64,000 nt of DNA, from contig JAPYSB010000005.1 in NCBI GenBank assembly GCA_029936675.1, forward strand, positions 76,104 through 140,103, given 5' to 3'. Of this stretch, positions 26,908-36,701 are shown one piece after another. Source of the DNA: Dehalococcoidia bacterium (lineage in GTDB: Bacteria > Chloroflexota > Dehalococcoidia > Lucifugimonadales > UBA826). Below the pieces are notes generated by a model that saw nothing but the letters and a program-made list of their open reading frames with translations, had not been told where the DNA came from and searched no databases. Position 1 is the first letter of the stretch. The number at the start of each line of letters is the position of its first letter. Both the position numbers and the translations under genes were made by a program.

Positions 26908-27336
26908 ATGACCAAAATATTAGTTGTTCATGGGGCGGGGATTAATATGCGAGGTAAGTCACAGGTGGAAATTTTCGGAAGTGACACAATGGAAGATTAT
27001 AGTAACCAGATTAAAGAATATGCTAAACAACTGGATATGACCGTTGATATTTACCACTCAAATATCGAGGGGGAAGTCATAAATAAGTTTTATCAGGCTC
27101 ATGAAGATAACTACGATGCAGCTATTATTAACCCGGCCGGTTATTCTTCAGGCCATCCCGCATTGGCAGCTGCTATAACTCAAGTAGAGTATCCAACAAT
27201 CGAAGTCCATATTTCCAATCCTTCGGCGAGAGGTAATGTTTCCCAAATAGCGCCCTCCTGCAAAGGCGTTATCACTGGATTTGGATTATTTGGGTACTAC
27301 ATAGCGTTGAAAGCGATTAAAAACATAGCAGGATAA
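26908..27336 (+). CDS. type II 3-dehydroquinate dehydratase (AroQ)-fold protein, divergent active site
   Basis: ILVVHGAGINMRGKSQVEIFG; AAIINPAGYSSGHPAL; IEVHISNPSARGNVSQIAPSCKGVITGFGLFGYYIALKAI aligns without gaps to the AroQ scaffold. Confidence 0.75.
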   Translation: MTKILVVHGAGINMRGKSQVEIFGSDTMEDYSNQIKEYAKQLDMTVDIYHSNIEGEVINKFYQAHEDNYDAAIINPAGYSSGHPALAAAITQVEYPTIEVHISNPSARGNVSQIAPSCKGVITGFGLFGYYIALKAIKNIAG

Positions 27337-27361
27337 TGTTAAAGGGGTAGATTTACAAAAC

Positions 27362-28018
27362 ATGAGATTTTCAATACCAATTGCCACACCGATCTCAATA
27401 TTAGTATTAATGGCATTGTTTCTTGTATATATGTCTTGCGAAACTAGTCAGGAAAGTTCCGAAGTCAAGTCTTACGCTAACCCTCCGTCCATGGCTATAG
27501 ATACTACTCAGGACTTATCTGCTGTTTTTGAAATGGAAGATGGCGGGCAATTCACCATCGATCTATATGAAAAACTCGCGCCTAATACGGTTAACAATTT
27601 TGTATTTCTTGCAAACGAAAATTACTATAACGGTACGACCTTCCACAGAGTGATCGATGGTTTTATGGCTCAGGGGGGCGATAGAGGAACTGGTAGTCCA
27701 GGGTATTATTTCGAGAATGAATTTCACGTAGATGCCAGGCATGATTCTGCGGGAGTTTTGTCTATGGCTAATAAAGGGTTAGTGGATGGAAAAGCTACCA
27801 ACAGCAGTCAGTTTTTTATAACTTTTTCAGCGACTGAATTTTTAGACGGATTTGATGCGAATGACCAACCTAAGGATTGTGCCTTGGATTCTTGCCATTC
27901 TGTGTTTGGAAAGGTTGTAAGTGGGATGGATGTTGTGACCGGGATATCCAGACGGGATCCTAGTTCTGCTACCAAACTTGGCGATGCTATTAAAACTGTG
28001 ACGATAAAATCTGACTAG
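27362..28018 (+). CDS. cyclophilin-type peptidyl-prolyl cis-trans isomerase, lipoprotein
   Basis: Signal/lipobox FLVYMSC; FTIDLYEKLAPNTVNNFVFLANENYYNGTTFHRVIDGFMAQGGDRGTGSPGY; MANKGLVDGKATNSSQFFITF. Confidence 0.94.
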   Translation: MRFSIPIATPISILVLMALFLVYMSCETSQESSEVKSYANPPSMAIDTTQDLSAVFEMEDGGQFTIDLYEKLAPNTVNNFVFLANENYYNGTTFHRVIDGFMAQGGDRGTGSPGYYFENEFHVDARHDSAGVLSMANKGLVDGKATNSSQFFITFSATEFLDGFDANDQPKDCALDSCHSVFGKVVSGMDVVTGISRRDPSSATKLGDAIKTVTIKSD

Positions 28019-30153
28019 GAATTATGATCCGGGTAAGTTTTCTCTGTTGTGAATCGGAATAACTTCCCTGTTGCTCCAATCCAGGTGCCATCTGAAACAT
28101 ATGCTGATCCGACCAATGGGTGATTGTTTACTCTAATCGTATGTGCAGCAGTTGTTGCCGTTATCAAAAGAGAGCCTTTTCCGAAGACGAAATTGCTTCC
28201 AATAAACTCATCCATTCCAGATTCTGAGCCCGCGACTATATGCCGGGCAAAAATTGACCTAATTACCCTCCTGCTCCGTAATCGGTCGAAGTTTAGAATT
28301 GAGTTTCCCGACTCATCACTAATGAATCCATACGGCTTCGGCAGGGAATTGTGATATATCACAATTATTAATAGTATTATGATTAGAATGGCTACAGGAA
28401 TTATGATTCCTAATGGCATGCTGGTTTTCGAAGTGTTTGTACTTGGGGGAAGGGTATTCGGTTCCGGCTGATAAGGCACATTGGAATATGGTTGTGCTGG
28501 GGCTTGAGGGATCACCCTTGATTCCAAAAACAAATTTCCTGTTGATCGCGAATAATCTCTATCGCCATAGACTAAATCGACATTAAATATAGCTGAAATT
28601 TGGCCTGGCTTATCCGGTGTGAAAACCACATCATACATCCAGGCTTTACCCTCGGAATCAGGCGATCGGGGATTGGTTTTCAAGGTTCCGTGGAATTGTA
28701 AATCGTTAACGATTTGGGGTGTGATGGCGGATGGTAAAACAGCATAAGGGGAATCTTTAATTTTTGTGTATATTGTTGCTACTGTATATTCTTCACCAAC
28801 GAATAGATTAGAGGTGTAAAGTGGGTCCATCTCAATTGTTGGAAATACGTCGGCCTGAAAAGTGAAATCTCGAGTCAGATTGTATTTAATATTCGGCCAG
28901 CCTAAATGGACTGACACCGAATATTTTCCCTCTGATAGAGGTGCAGGAATCTTCGCTGAGTAATACCCGTCACCGGATTTTAAATCACCATCAACTCCCT
29001 TGTCTTTCAATACATATGTTATGGAGGTTTCACCTGGGGAGACAACATCAGCACTGATAGACGCATCCTCGCCCATTATCGATATAGATTGGGCTTCCGT
29101 GACAAAAGCGGAAATAGTAGCTGCTTCATCTGTCGGTACCACTTTCGGCATTTGAAAGTTCAGCCCATATTTATTCGATGCTAAATACCATGAGGATACA
29201 AGGCCACTTAATCCTGTCACATCGACATTCCAATTGCCGGGGGCAGGATCATTAATTATCCATACCACAGCATTAGGAGTTTCAAGTACGGAAGAAGAGG
29301 ACCTGTCACCTGTGGAAGCTTCGAGGCCATCGGGGTTTTTAAGCCTAAAGGAACCAGCGTTTCTTTCTCTGAAGAACAAAGCCATCACATATTCAGTACC
29401 AGGTAAAACCGCTATATCTGAGATTAGTAGATTGCTAAAAGTCAGCTTCTTTTCTCCAGAGGAAATTAATGTTCCTCGGTTATCGGTTGTTAATAAGTAA
29501 TCTGTAAATAATTTCAATCCTCCAATATCTTGCAATTGGAATATGTTTCCCTCAGAAGTAGCCGCAAGATTAGTGGATACTTCTAAATTGGACGCCGGAA
29601 TTCCTGACAACACGAAAGCAGATATATGCCAGCCCCTTTCATAAAAAAGACCGGCTAAAGGGTCCAACCTATGGCCCACATAATCTTCATGGTTTGGATA
29701 TTCGTTAGTACTGATGAGATATATTCCTGACCCTGGAGGGGCACTTTCTATATCTAATAGGCCGTAAGATTCTCCAAGTATCTGATCGACTGCTACGCCC
29801 AAAGAGGAATTGGCTTCGGAATTTGAAATTATGTCCTGCACTTTTTTAGGAAACTCTATGAAATCACTTTCCCCAGCCCTATAAGGCCCAATGTAACTGG
29901 CGGGTGAGTCCATTGTCATCAGATAGAAATCATCACCTTGTTTTATTGTCGACATGATTCCAATTATTGAATCCACCATTTCCATATGGGATTCTTTGGA
30001 AACCACAGAATTCGAGTCTATTCCAAGTATTACTATTCGATGGTCTGATTGAGCATTTTGATCGGCGGATATTTGTATTATGCCGTTGAGGGAGGCGAAC
30101 ACAGAGGCAATAAGAACGATACAGCTGAAGACGATCTTACTTGGTGTATTCAT
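28015..30153 (-). CDS. secreted VWA-like protein with Ig-like region, TM helix and degenerate FHA-like cytoplasmic tail
   Basis: N-term signal, HRIVILGIDSNSVVSKESHMEMVDSIIGIMSTIKQGDDFYLMTMDS; TM SMPLGIIIPVAILIIILLIIVIY; tail IRVNNHPLVGSAYVSDGTWIGATGKLFRFT. Confidence 0.65.
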   Translation of the reverse strand: MNTPSKIVFSCIVLIASVFASLNGIIQISADQNAQSDHRIVILGIDSNSVVSKESHMEMVDSIIGIMSTIKQGDDFYLMTMDSPASYIGPYRAGESDFIEFPKKVQDIISNSEANSSLGVAVDQILGESYGLLDIESAPPGSGIYLISTNEYPNHEDYVGHRLDPLAGLFYERGWHISAFVLSGIPASNLEVSTNLAATSEGNIFQLQDIGGLKLFTDYLLTTDNRGTLISSGEKKLTFSNLLISDIAVLPGTEYVMALFFRERNAGSFRLKNPDGLEASTGDRSSSSVLETPNAVVWIINDPAPGNWNVDVTGLSGLVSSWYLASNKYGLNFQMPKVVPTDEAATISAFVTEAQSISIMGEDASISADVVSPGETSITYVLKDKGVDGDLKSGDGYYSAKIPAPLSEGKYSVSVHLGWPNIKYNLTRDFTFQADVFPTIEMDPLYTSNLFVGEEYTVATIYTKIKDSPYAVLPSAITPQIVNDLQFHGTLKTNPRSPDSEGKAWMYDVVFTPDKPGQISAIFNVDLVYGDRDYSRSTGNLFLESRVIPQAPAQPYSNVPYQPEPNTLPPSTNTSKTSMPLGIIIPVAILIIILLIIVIYHNSLPKPYGFISDESGNSILNFDRLRSRRVIRSIFARHIVAGSESGMDEFIGSNFVFGKGSLLITATTAAHTIRVNNHPLVGSAYVSDGTWIGATGKLFRFTTEKTYPDHNS

Positions 30154-30312
30154 AAACCACTTTTGAGTTATACGCCCCTGGTGACTTTTTTATAGGCAGC
30201 GATAGTTGAATTTATATAAAGTTAAAACATAATCTTTATATAAATTTATGTTAGATTGAACCTGTTGTGAGTTCAATCTAATTTAGGAACTATTTTTGCC
30301 GAACATGTATGA

Positions 30313-30705
30313 ATGTTTGCAGGTAGTGGCAGTGTAAAAAATATATATATGTATCGTCGGATGTGTAAACCATTTTCCTATAATGTGCCTTTGATGTGGA
30401 TTCTTTTATTGATAGGGAATTTATCTTGTGGTGGGGAACGTATGGATATAATTGATGTGTCACTTGTGGAAGTGTCTGGCTTGGTTACCGAATTCAAAGC
30501 TCGTTCCCTTACGGAGATAGATTCCCTCTCCTTAGAGACAATGGAGGGACAAATTTATAATTTTAAAGTCGGTAAAAATTTGGGAAAATTCACACCATCT
30601 CATATACGACAACATATGGTGCATGGAGATTTAGTGGAAATATCATACTTTCGACGTGACGGTGAGAATTGGCTAAGAAGCGTACAGGATTTCACTCTTC
30701 GCTGA
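30313..30705 (+). CDS. hypothetical lipoprotein/secreted protein
   Basis: Hydrophobic N-term MWILLLIGNLSCGG (lipobox-like); 130 aa. Confidence 0.5.
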   Translation: MFAGSGSVKNIYMYRRMCKPFSYNVPLMWILLLIGNLSCGGERMDIIDVSLVEVSGLVTEFKARSLTEIDSLSLETMEGQIYNFKVGKNLGKFTPSHIRQHMVHGDLVEISYFRRDGENWLRSVQDFTLR

Positions 30706-31237
30706 TGATTTTGTTTTTGGATTTTCTTCCGTAACGCACATATAAAAATACGGAACCCGTTATAAGCACTGAAAATACAAAAAGGAAGAATATTCCTGCG
30801 GCATTGCTTGTGGCACTACCAGAATCCAGAATACTCAATTTAAAATTGATTTTATCTTCAATATTTAGTTTAGTGGAAATTTTTATTTCCACTTCCCATT
30901 CGCCAGAGGTTTCAAAGGTCAAATTTGCATCATAGATAGCTGGTGAGGATGGGGAATTTACAGCTCTCGATTGAAAAGCGTCTTCTCCTTGTCGAATTAT
31001 GACTGTGATAATAGCTTTTTCAATGGGTTCTGTTGTAGATGACAAGGTTGGTTCAATGTGAAAATGAACTGAGCCCGATACTGGTTCGTGAGGAATAATA
31101 CTTATTTTTAAATCATATTCTCCAGTTGTTCCATAGTGGATATTTTTCATATTTCCATGGGCCTCCAACCGAACTGTTTCCCCCCATGACATAATCAAAA
31201 TGGCTGCCAATAAAGTCAGTAAAATTAACTTGGACAA
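30692..31237 (-). CDS. exported protein with C-terminal TM anchor (beta-sandwich, YtkA/FixH-like)
   Basis: N-term signal, TFETSGEWEVEIKISTKL, C-term TM GIFFLFVFSVLITGSVFLYVRYGRK. Confidence 0.45.
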   Translation of the reverse strand: MSKLILLTLLAAILIMSWGETVRLEAHGNMKNIHYGTTGEYDLKISIIPHEPVSGSVHFHIEPTLSSTTEPIEKAIITVIIRQGEDAFQSRAVNSPSSPAIYDANLTFETSGEWEVEIKISTKLNIEDKINFKLSILDSGSATSNAAGIFFLFVFSVLITGSVFLYVRYGRKSKNKIISEE

Positions 31238-31260
31238 TCAGAATTTGTTCCTTTTTGTAA

Positions 31261-31336
31261 TGGTGGGCCCGGCAGGGATCGAACCTGCGACTAATCGGTT
31301 ATGAGCCGACCGCTCTAACCACTGAGCTACGGGCCC
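31261..31336 (-). tRNA. tRNA with CAU anticodon (Met, or Ile2 if lysidine-modified)
   Basis: GGGCCCGTAGCTCAGTGGTTAGAGCGGTCGGCTCATAACCGATTAGTCGCAGGTTCGATCCCTGCCGGGCCCACCA cloverleaf with CCA. Confidence 0.95.
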
Positions 31337-31458
31337 AAATGTGAGTCGTACCTACTACTAATCTATAGTACGAACAAAAATTTGCGTCGTTAATTGTCCT
31401 GTAACCAAAGGTCGTAGTCAAGGAAACGCTTTGATATTATAGGTTTAAATTAATCCAC

Positions 31459-32103
31459 ATGGAAAATGACGTAGGCCGGGTATCCGGTAAGGTCGCGATA
31501 ATTTCAGGCGGTGCTAGAGGGGAAGAGGAAGAAGAGGCACGCCTCTTTGTTTCCGACTGCGCAAAAATAATCATAGGAGGCATACTTGATTCAGAAGGAA
31601 TTCAAGGAGAGTCTGAAACTGTTGACCAAGATGGAGAGGCTAAGTTCGTTCGTTTTGACGAGTTAATAAAGGATGATTAGTCAAAATCTGTTCAATTGGC
31701 TGTATCTGAGTATGCCAAGCTGAATATATTGATTAATAATGCCGGTATTTTGCTGATGGAAGGGGTTGAGGGTACCATTAGTGAAGAATGGGATCCCCTT
31801 GAGAATAATAATTCTAAAGGAGTTTTTGGGGACAAAGCTTTGTCCCCAGGTTTGATGGACTCTAGATTTAATGCCTACGGTGCTAGTAAGGGACTTGTTA
31901 GGACATTAACAAAATCTATAGCTGTGAATCATGGGTATGAGAATATAAGATGTAATTCCGTTCATCGTAGAATTATCGATACGGATGTAGTTTCAGAAAT
32001 GATTGGGAGTAAAGAAGGCCAGGATTTTCAGTTGGATAGGACACCTCTAAAGGCCATCGCTAATTCTAAGGGCGTTGGGGGTTCTGTATTTGGCCAGAGA
32101 TGA
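31459..32103 (+). pseudogene. decayed SDR dehydrogenase
   Basis: VSGKVAIISGGARGEEEEEARLFVSD...; in-frame stop TAG at 31678; then LNILINNAGILLMEG...AYGASKGLVRTLTKSIAV with missing central segment. Confidence 0.7.
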
Positions 32104-33065
32104 ATCTAGATATGTCACAGGCTCAGAATCGGTTATATATGGTGGAATCACTGCCCAATAAATTTTTCTCCGCTAACAATCTGTATAAGGTTGCCTTATT
32201 CCCATTGTGTTTGGCCTTATTCGCTTTGCTGATAGGGTGCAGCACTGAGGCAGAGTCTGCCGCCAATGTTATTGCTGAACCGGAGATTTCGAAACTTCAG
32301 GTTACGTTTGACAACACACTTGTTAGCGGTACGAGGGATTTGTCGGCTCCAAAAACCGTCATCGGTGCACCTAGTGGCCCACCACCTAAAAGGGAAGAGC
32401 CGCCTAGGCCAACCCCAACAATTGTCTCCAATATTGTGTCTAAATCTCTCAAATCACTTAACGATAAAAAACTCGCAACAGGTTTTTCAATTGCTGTTGA
32501 TGAAACCCTTGAAAATGGAATAATTAAATCCTATGAAGAAGAAGGGTTTTACAGGGATGTAAAGGCACAAATTAAAGGTAAATACCTACCAAAACTGGTT
32601 CAAGGGTATGATGATTCGGCATTAGGCTGGGCCGCTCCTGAGGTAAAAGCTGTTGGTTTGGATGGAGAAGAGATTTATATTGGCGGTGAGGGGCCAACGA
32701 CATTAATAATGGTTCTCGCACACTGGTGCCCTCATTGTCGAAATGAGGTGAGAGAATTGGCGCCATTTTTGAATGACTCTGATTCTTTAGATAGGGTTAG
32801 GATGGTTACTTTATTGACTTCAATTAACGAGGATAGGCCCAATTTTCCACCTCATACATGGCTGGATCTCGAAAAATGGCCCGTTTCTTCAATAGTAGAC
32901 ACTCCCTCTAGCCAAATTGCTACTGCTTACGGTGTGAGTTCCTTTCCATTCTTCATCGTAATAAACGATAGAGGTGAAATAGTACTTAGAATGCCAGGAA
33001 GACTTGGGGTTGAAACTTTAGGTAGATTATTAGATGCAATAGGCGATATGGGTGAAGAAAACTGA
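32100..33065 (+). CDS. TlpA/thioredoxin-like lipoprotein
   Basis: Lipobox LLIGCS; TTLIMVLAHWCPHCRNEVRELAPFL (CxxC); SSFPFFIVINDRGEIVLRMPG. Confidence 0.85.
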   Translation: MNLDMSQAQNRLYMVESLPNKFFSANNLYKVALFPLCLALFALLIGCSTEAESAANVIAEPEISKLQVTFDNTLVSGTRDLSAPKTVIGAPSGPPPKREEPPRPTPTIVSNIVSKSLKSLNDKKLATGFSIAVDETLENGIIKSYEEEGFYRDVKAQIKGKYLPKLVQGYDDSALGWAAPEVKAVGLDGEEIYIGGEGPTTLIMVLAHWCPHCRNEVRELAPFLNDSDSLDRVRMVTLLTSINEDRPNFPPHTWLDLEKWPVSSIVDTPSSQIATAYGVSSFPFFIVINDRGEIVLRMPGRLGVETLGRLLDAIGDMGEEN

Positions 33066-33092
33066 TGGTTACAATCCAAATTTTCCAAATGA

Positions 33093-34292
33093 TTGAATGG
33101 AGCTAGCAAAATGGCAATTTCTAATAAAATTCGTGGGTTCATGGAAAAAGGTTCTTGGATAAGAAAAATGTTCGAAGAAGGAATTGCTCTTAAGCAGCAA
33201 TATGGAGAAGAAAATGTTTTTGACCTGTCTCTAGGTAATCCTGTGATGAACCCCCCTGAACGATTTTATACAGAGTTAAAAAAGATATCGGAAAATCCTA
33301 TAAATGGCATGCACAGGTATATGCCCAATGCCGGGTTAACTGAAACTAGGTCAGCGGTGGCGAAAGGACTTTCTAATGAGACAGGGTTGTCGTTTACTTC
33401 AAACGAAATTGTGATGACTTGCGGTGCTGGCGGTGCCCTCAACGTAGTTATGAAAACTCTTCTGGATCCTGGCGAAGAATTTGTAATTTTTGCTCCTTTC
33501 TTTGTTGAATATAATTTTTATGCTGACAACCACGGTGGTTCTTGCAAAGTAGTACCTCCCGATGAGGATTTTCTACCTAATATGGAAATTTTCCGTAGCT
33601 CCATCAACAGTAATACAAAGGGGGTATTGATAAATTCACCAAATAATCCGTCAGGGATTGTTTATGCGGATAAAACCTTGTCGGAAATTTGCAGGATCAT
33701 AAAAGAAAAGGAAGTCGAATTCGGTACTGAAATATATTTGGTTAGTGATGAACCGTACAGAAAAATCATATTTGACAATCTCGAATATACTCACATATTT
33801 AAGTACCATGACAGGAGTATAGTCGCTACTTCTCATTCGAAAGATCTTGCGTTGCCAGGCGAAAGGATCGGCTATATTGCGGTCAACCCAAGTTGCCCTG
33901 ATATTGAGGAACTGGTCAACGGGTTAGTGTTTTGTAATAGAACTTTGGGATTTGTGAATGCCCCCGCTCTTATTCAACATCTGATAACACATCTACAAGA
34001 CACAACGATAGACGTGAGAGTATATGAAAAGAAAAGAGATTATCTATACAAAGAGCTAACAAATATGGGATATTCATTGATCAAGCCTCAAGGTGCTTTT
34101 TATATGTTTCCCAAATCCCCTATAAAGGACGATGTCCAATTTTCGGAGGAGTTAAAGGAGAATAAAGTTCTTGTAGTGCCAGGTCGTGGCTTTGGGTTGC
34201 CTGGGTACTTTCGAATATCCTATTGTATGGAGGACGCTACCATACAGGGGTCTCTAGAGGGTCTAGAAAAAACAATATCAAAATATCAGTAA
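33093..34292 (+). CDS. PLP-dependent aminotransferase (class I/II, aspartate aminotransferase-like)
   Basis: LSLGNPVMNPP; INSPNNPSGIVY; YLVSDEPYRKIIF; ATSHSKDLALPGERIGYIAV. Confidence 0.93.
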   Translation: MNGASKMAISNKIRGFMEKGSWIRKMFEEGIALKQQYGEENVFDLSLGNPVMNPPERFYTELKKISENPINGMHRYMPNAGLTETRSAVAKGLSNETGLSFTSNEIVMTCGAGGALNVVMKTLLDPGEEFVIFAPFFVEYNFYADNHGGSCKVVPPDEDFLPNMEIFRSSINSNTKGVLINSPNNPSGIVYADKTLSEICRIIKEKEVEFGTEIYLVSDEPYRKIIFDNLEYTHIFKYHDRSIVATSHSKDLALPGERIGYIAVNPSCPDIEELVNGLVFCNRTLGFVNAPALIQHLITHLQDTTIDVRVYEKKRDYLYKELTNMGYSLIKPQGAFYMFPKSPIKDDVQFSEELKENKVLVVPGRGFGLPGYFRISYCMEDATIQGSLEGLEKTISKYQ

Positions 34293-34299
34293 TAGACCC

Positions 34300-35415
34300 T
34301 TATTCAGGGAAAACATCTTTTAGCCCAGAGCCGGTAACCGGGATTAAGACTCTTTCATTTTTGTTAATCTGTTTTTTATTTATGAGATTTTCAAGGCCAG
34401 CAAATGCCGCTGCAGAAGTTGGTTCGCAAAAAAGGCCCTCATATTTTGCTAATTTAATCTGCCATTTTACAATTGATGCTTCAGTGACTGAACTAGCGGT
34501 TCCTTCTGATTGACGCAACACACTCTGAACTTCTGATTTTCTAGGAGGAGACCCGACTGCTATTCCTCCTGCCACAGTTGGTTTTATTTCAGACTTGTTC
34601 CAGGGTTTATTTGACGCTATAGGATTTACGTTTTCAGCTTGGATACAATGCATTTTGGGTAGAGTTTTGATTAGACGCTTTTCTTTCAGCTCTTCAAGCG
34701 CTTTCCAAATCCCTAAATAAAGTGACCCATTTCCTACAGGTACAACAATGTTTTCTGGTATTTCCCTGTCGAAATCATTAAATATTTCGTAGCCGAATGT
34801 TTTTGTCCCCTCTACGAAAAATGGACTGAGGTTATGTGATGCATAAACGAGTGATTTATTTTCAACGAATTCTTCTGCCGCTTCAGTAGTTTCGTCACGA
34901 CTGCCGTCTATTGCATGTAAAACCGAACCATAAATTTTAATTTGATTTAGTTTCGTTTGTGGGGCTGACAAAGGTGCAAATATGTGAGCTTTCATTCCTG
35001 CTCTAGTTGCATATGCTGATACGGAAGCTCCGGCATTTCCAGAAGAATCCTCTACAATTTCACTGACGCCTTTAGATTTCAAAGCAGATATCATCATTGC
35101 AGTGCCTCTGTCCTTAAAAGACCCTGTAGGATTCATAAATTCAAGCTTCGCGTAAATTGCAGTTTCAAGCATAGCGGAAATTTTGGGCATAGATACAACA
35201 GGGGTGCTTCCTTCCCCGAGCGAGAGGTATTCGGAGAGAGAAGATAAAGGAATAGGCATTTCTAGGGTCCCACCACCGACTAGAATACTAACCGGTCTCT
35301 TCGAATCGTCATATTTGACCGACAAGGTTCCAGAACAAGTTTCACACCTGAGGGTTTGGGGATCAGCTTTATGACTTTTAAAACATTCGGTACATTTAAA
35401 TTCAAAATGAGACAT
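34300..35415 (-). CDS. threonine synthase-like PLP enzyme with N-terminal zinc ribbon
   Basis: CTECFKSHKADPQTLRCETCSG; LGEGSTPVVSMPK; LEFMNPTGSFKDRGTAMMIS; EDSSGNAGASVSAYATRAGM. Confidence 0.9.
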   Translation of the reverse strand: MSHFEFKCTECFKSHKADPQTLRCETCSGTLSVKYDDSKRPVSILVGGGTLEMPIPLSSLSEYLSLGEGSTPVVSMPKISAMLETAIYAKLEFMNPTGSFKDRGTAMMISALKSKGVSEIVEDSSGNAGASVSAYATRAGMKAHIFAPLSAPQTKLNQIKIYGSVLHAIDGSRDETTEAAEEFVENKSLVYASHNLSPFFVEGTKTFGYEIFNDFDREIPENIVVPVGNGSLYLGIWKALEELKEKRLIKTLPKMHCIQAENVNPIASNKPWNKSEIKPTVAGGIAVGSPPRKSEVQSVLRQSEGTASSVTEASIVKWQIKLAKYEGLFCEPTSAAAFAGLENLINKKQINKNERVLIPVTGSGLKDVFPE

Positions 35416-35421
35416 ACTTGT

Positions 35422-36609
35422 TCAATTCCAGTCCTCATCAAGATGGGCTTCAATGAATTCTATATCTAACTCAATTCCTAATCCCGGTTTTTCAGACATT
35501 TTTAATTTGCCGTCCACGATATCCAAAGGCATGTCTATCAAGGAATTATGGCAATCGAGTTGGGCATGATTAAATTCCAATTTATAAAAATTGGGTACAG
35601 TCATCATTGTATGGGCGCCGGCCATAATGTTAATGGGACCACTGGCATCGTGGGGACTGACGGGTACGTAGAACGATTCAGCCAGGTTGGCTATCTTATA
35701 GAACTCACTGATCCCTCCAGTCCATAGAATATCAGGCATCAAAAACTCTGCTAGCCGATCTTTTAGAACAGGTATGAAATCCCATCTGGTATACAACCGT
35801 TCTCCTACACAAATAGGTACCGATACGGATTCTTTGACATGTTTCAGGGCTTGATTACTGTTGGGCTGCACAGGCTCTTCATACCACCCTATGTTATATG
35901 GTTCTAGTTTTCTAGCCATGGCTATCGCTGTAGGAACATCGAAATTTCCGTGGCAATCTATCAATATATCTATGCTCTCTCCAACACCTTCTCTGATAGC
36001 AGATATTGTTTCTATAGCGAGTGCCGCCCCTTCTGGAGATATGGAGCCTTGCATATATTTCCTATGGTGTTGTCGCATCTCAGGCATGAAGGGATCGGTT
36101 TTAAGCGCTTTGAATCCTTGTTTTACTAACATTTTCGCTTGATTCGCTGCCTTAACAGGGTCTCCTGGTGCCACATGAGTATATAGCTCTATTTCTTTCC
36201 GAAGTGGGCCGCCACCCAATATTTCATATATTGGTTTGCCTGCAGCTTTGCCCTTTATGTCCCAGAGAGCAATATCTATTCCACTCAACATTGTCGTAAC
36301 AAAACCGCCGAACCCACCACCACCTGTAAATCGCCTAAATAATTTATGCCAAATCAGTTCTGCGTGTTCAGGATTTTCACCTATAATCGTTTCCCTGAAA
36401 TCCCTTTCGGCAGTCGAATTTCTCAGAAATTCGATCATATTACCTACTACGATACTTCCTCCGCCTCCTGAGCTAGTAGCTTCCCCAAAACCGGAAATAC
36501 CCTCATTAGTGTCTATTCTTAAAAATACATAACTTCGGCCTTTCGGGGACCCATCGACGGAAGATCTCTCAGGAACTGTTACCCAAACTTTTAGATCTGT
36601 TATTTTCAT
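35422..36609 (-). CDS. mandelate racemase/muconate lactonizing enzyme family (enolase superfamily)
   Basis: SGIDIALWDIKGKAAGKPIYEILGG; LIDCHGNFDVPTAIAMARKLEPYNIGWYEEP; PDILWTGGISEFYKIANLAE. Confidence 0.93.
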   Translation of the reverse strand: MKITDLKVWVTVPERSSVDGSPKGRSYVFLRIDTNEGISGFGEATSSGGGGSIVVGNMIEFLRNSTAERDFRETIIGENPEHAELIWHKLFRRFTGGGGFGGFVTTMLSGIDIALWDIKGKAAGKPIYEILGGGPLRKEIELYTHVAPGDPVKAANQAKMLVKQGFKALKTDPFMPEMRQHHRKYMQGSISPEGAALAIETISAIREGVGESIDILIDCHGNFDVPTAIAMARKLEPYNIGWYEEPVQPNSNQALKHVKESVSVPICVGERLYTRWDFIPVLKDRLAEFLMPDILWTGGISEFYKIANLAESFYVPVSPHDASGPINIMAGAHTMMTVPNFYKLEFNHAQLDCHNSLIDMPLDIVDGKLKMSEKPGLGIELDIEFIEAHLDEDWN

Positions 36610-36701
36610 GAATAAAAGCCTTGCATAATCCTCTAAATTTTATTCGATAAAAAGCATTGCAAAACCTGTGACTTCAACATCTTTCTGTTACCATCTTCAG
36701 G

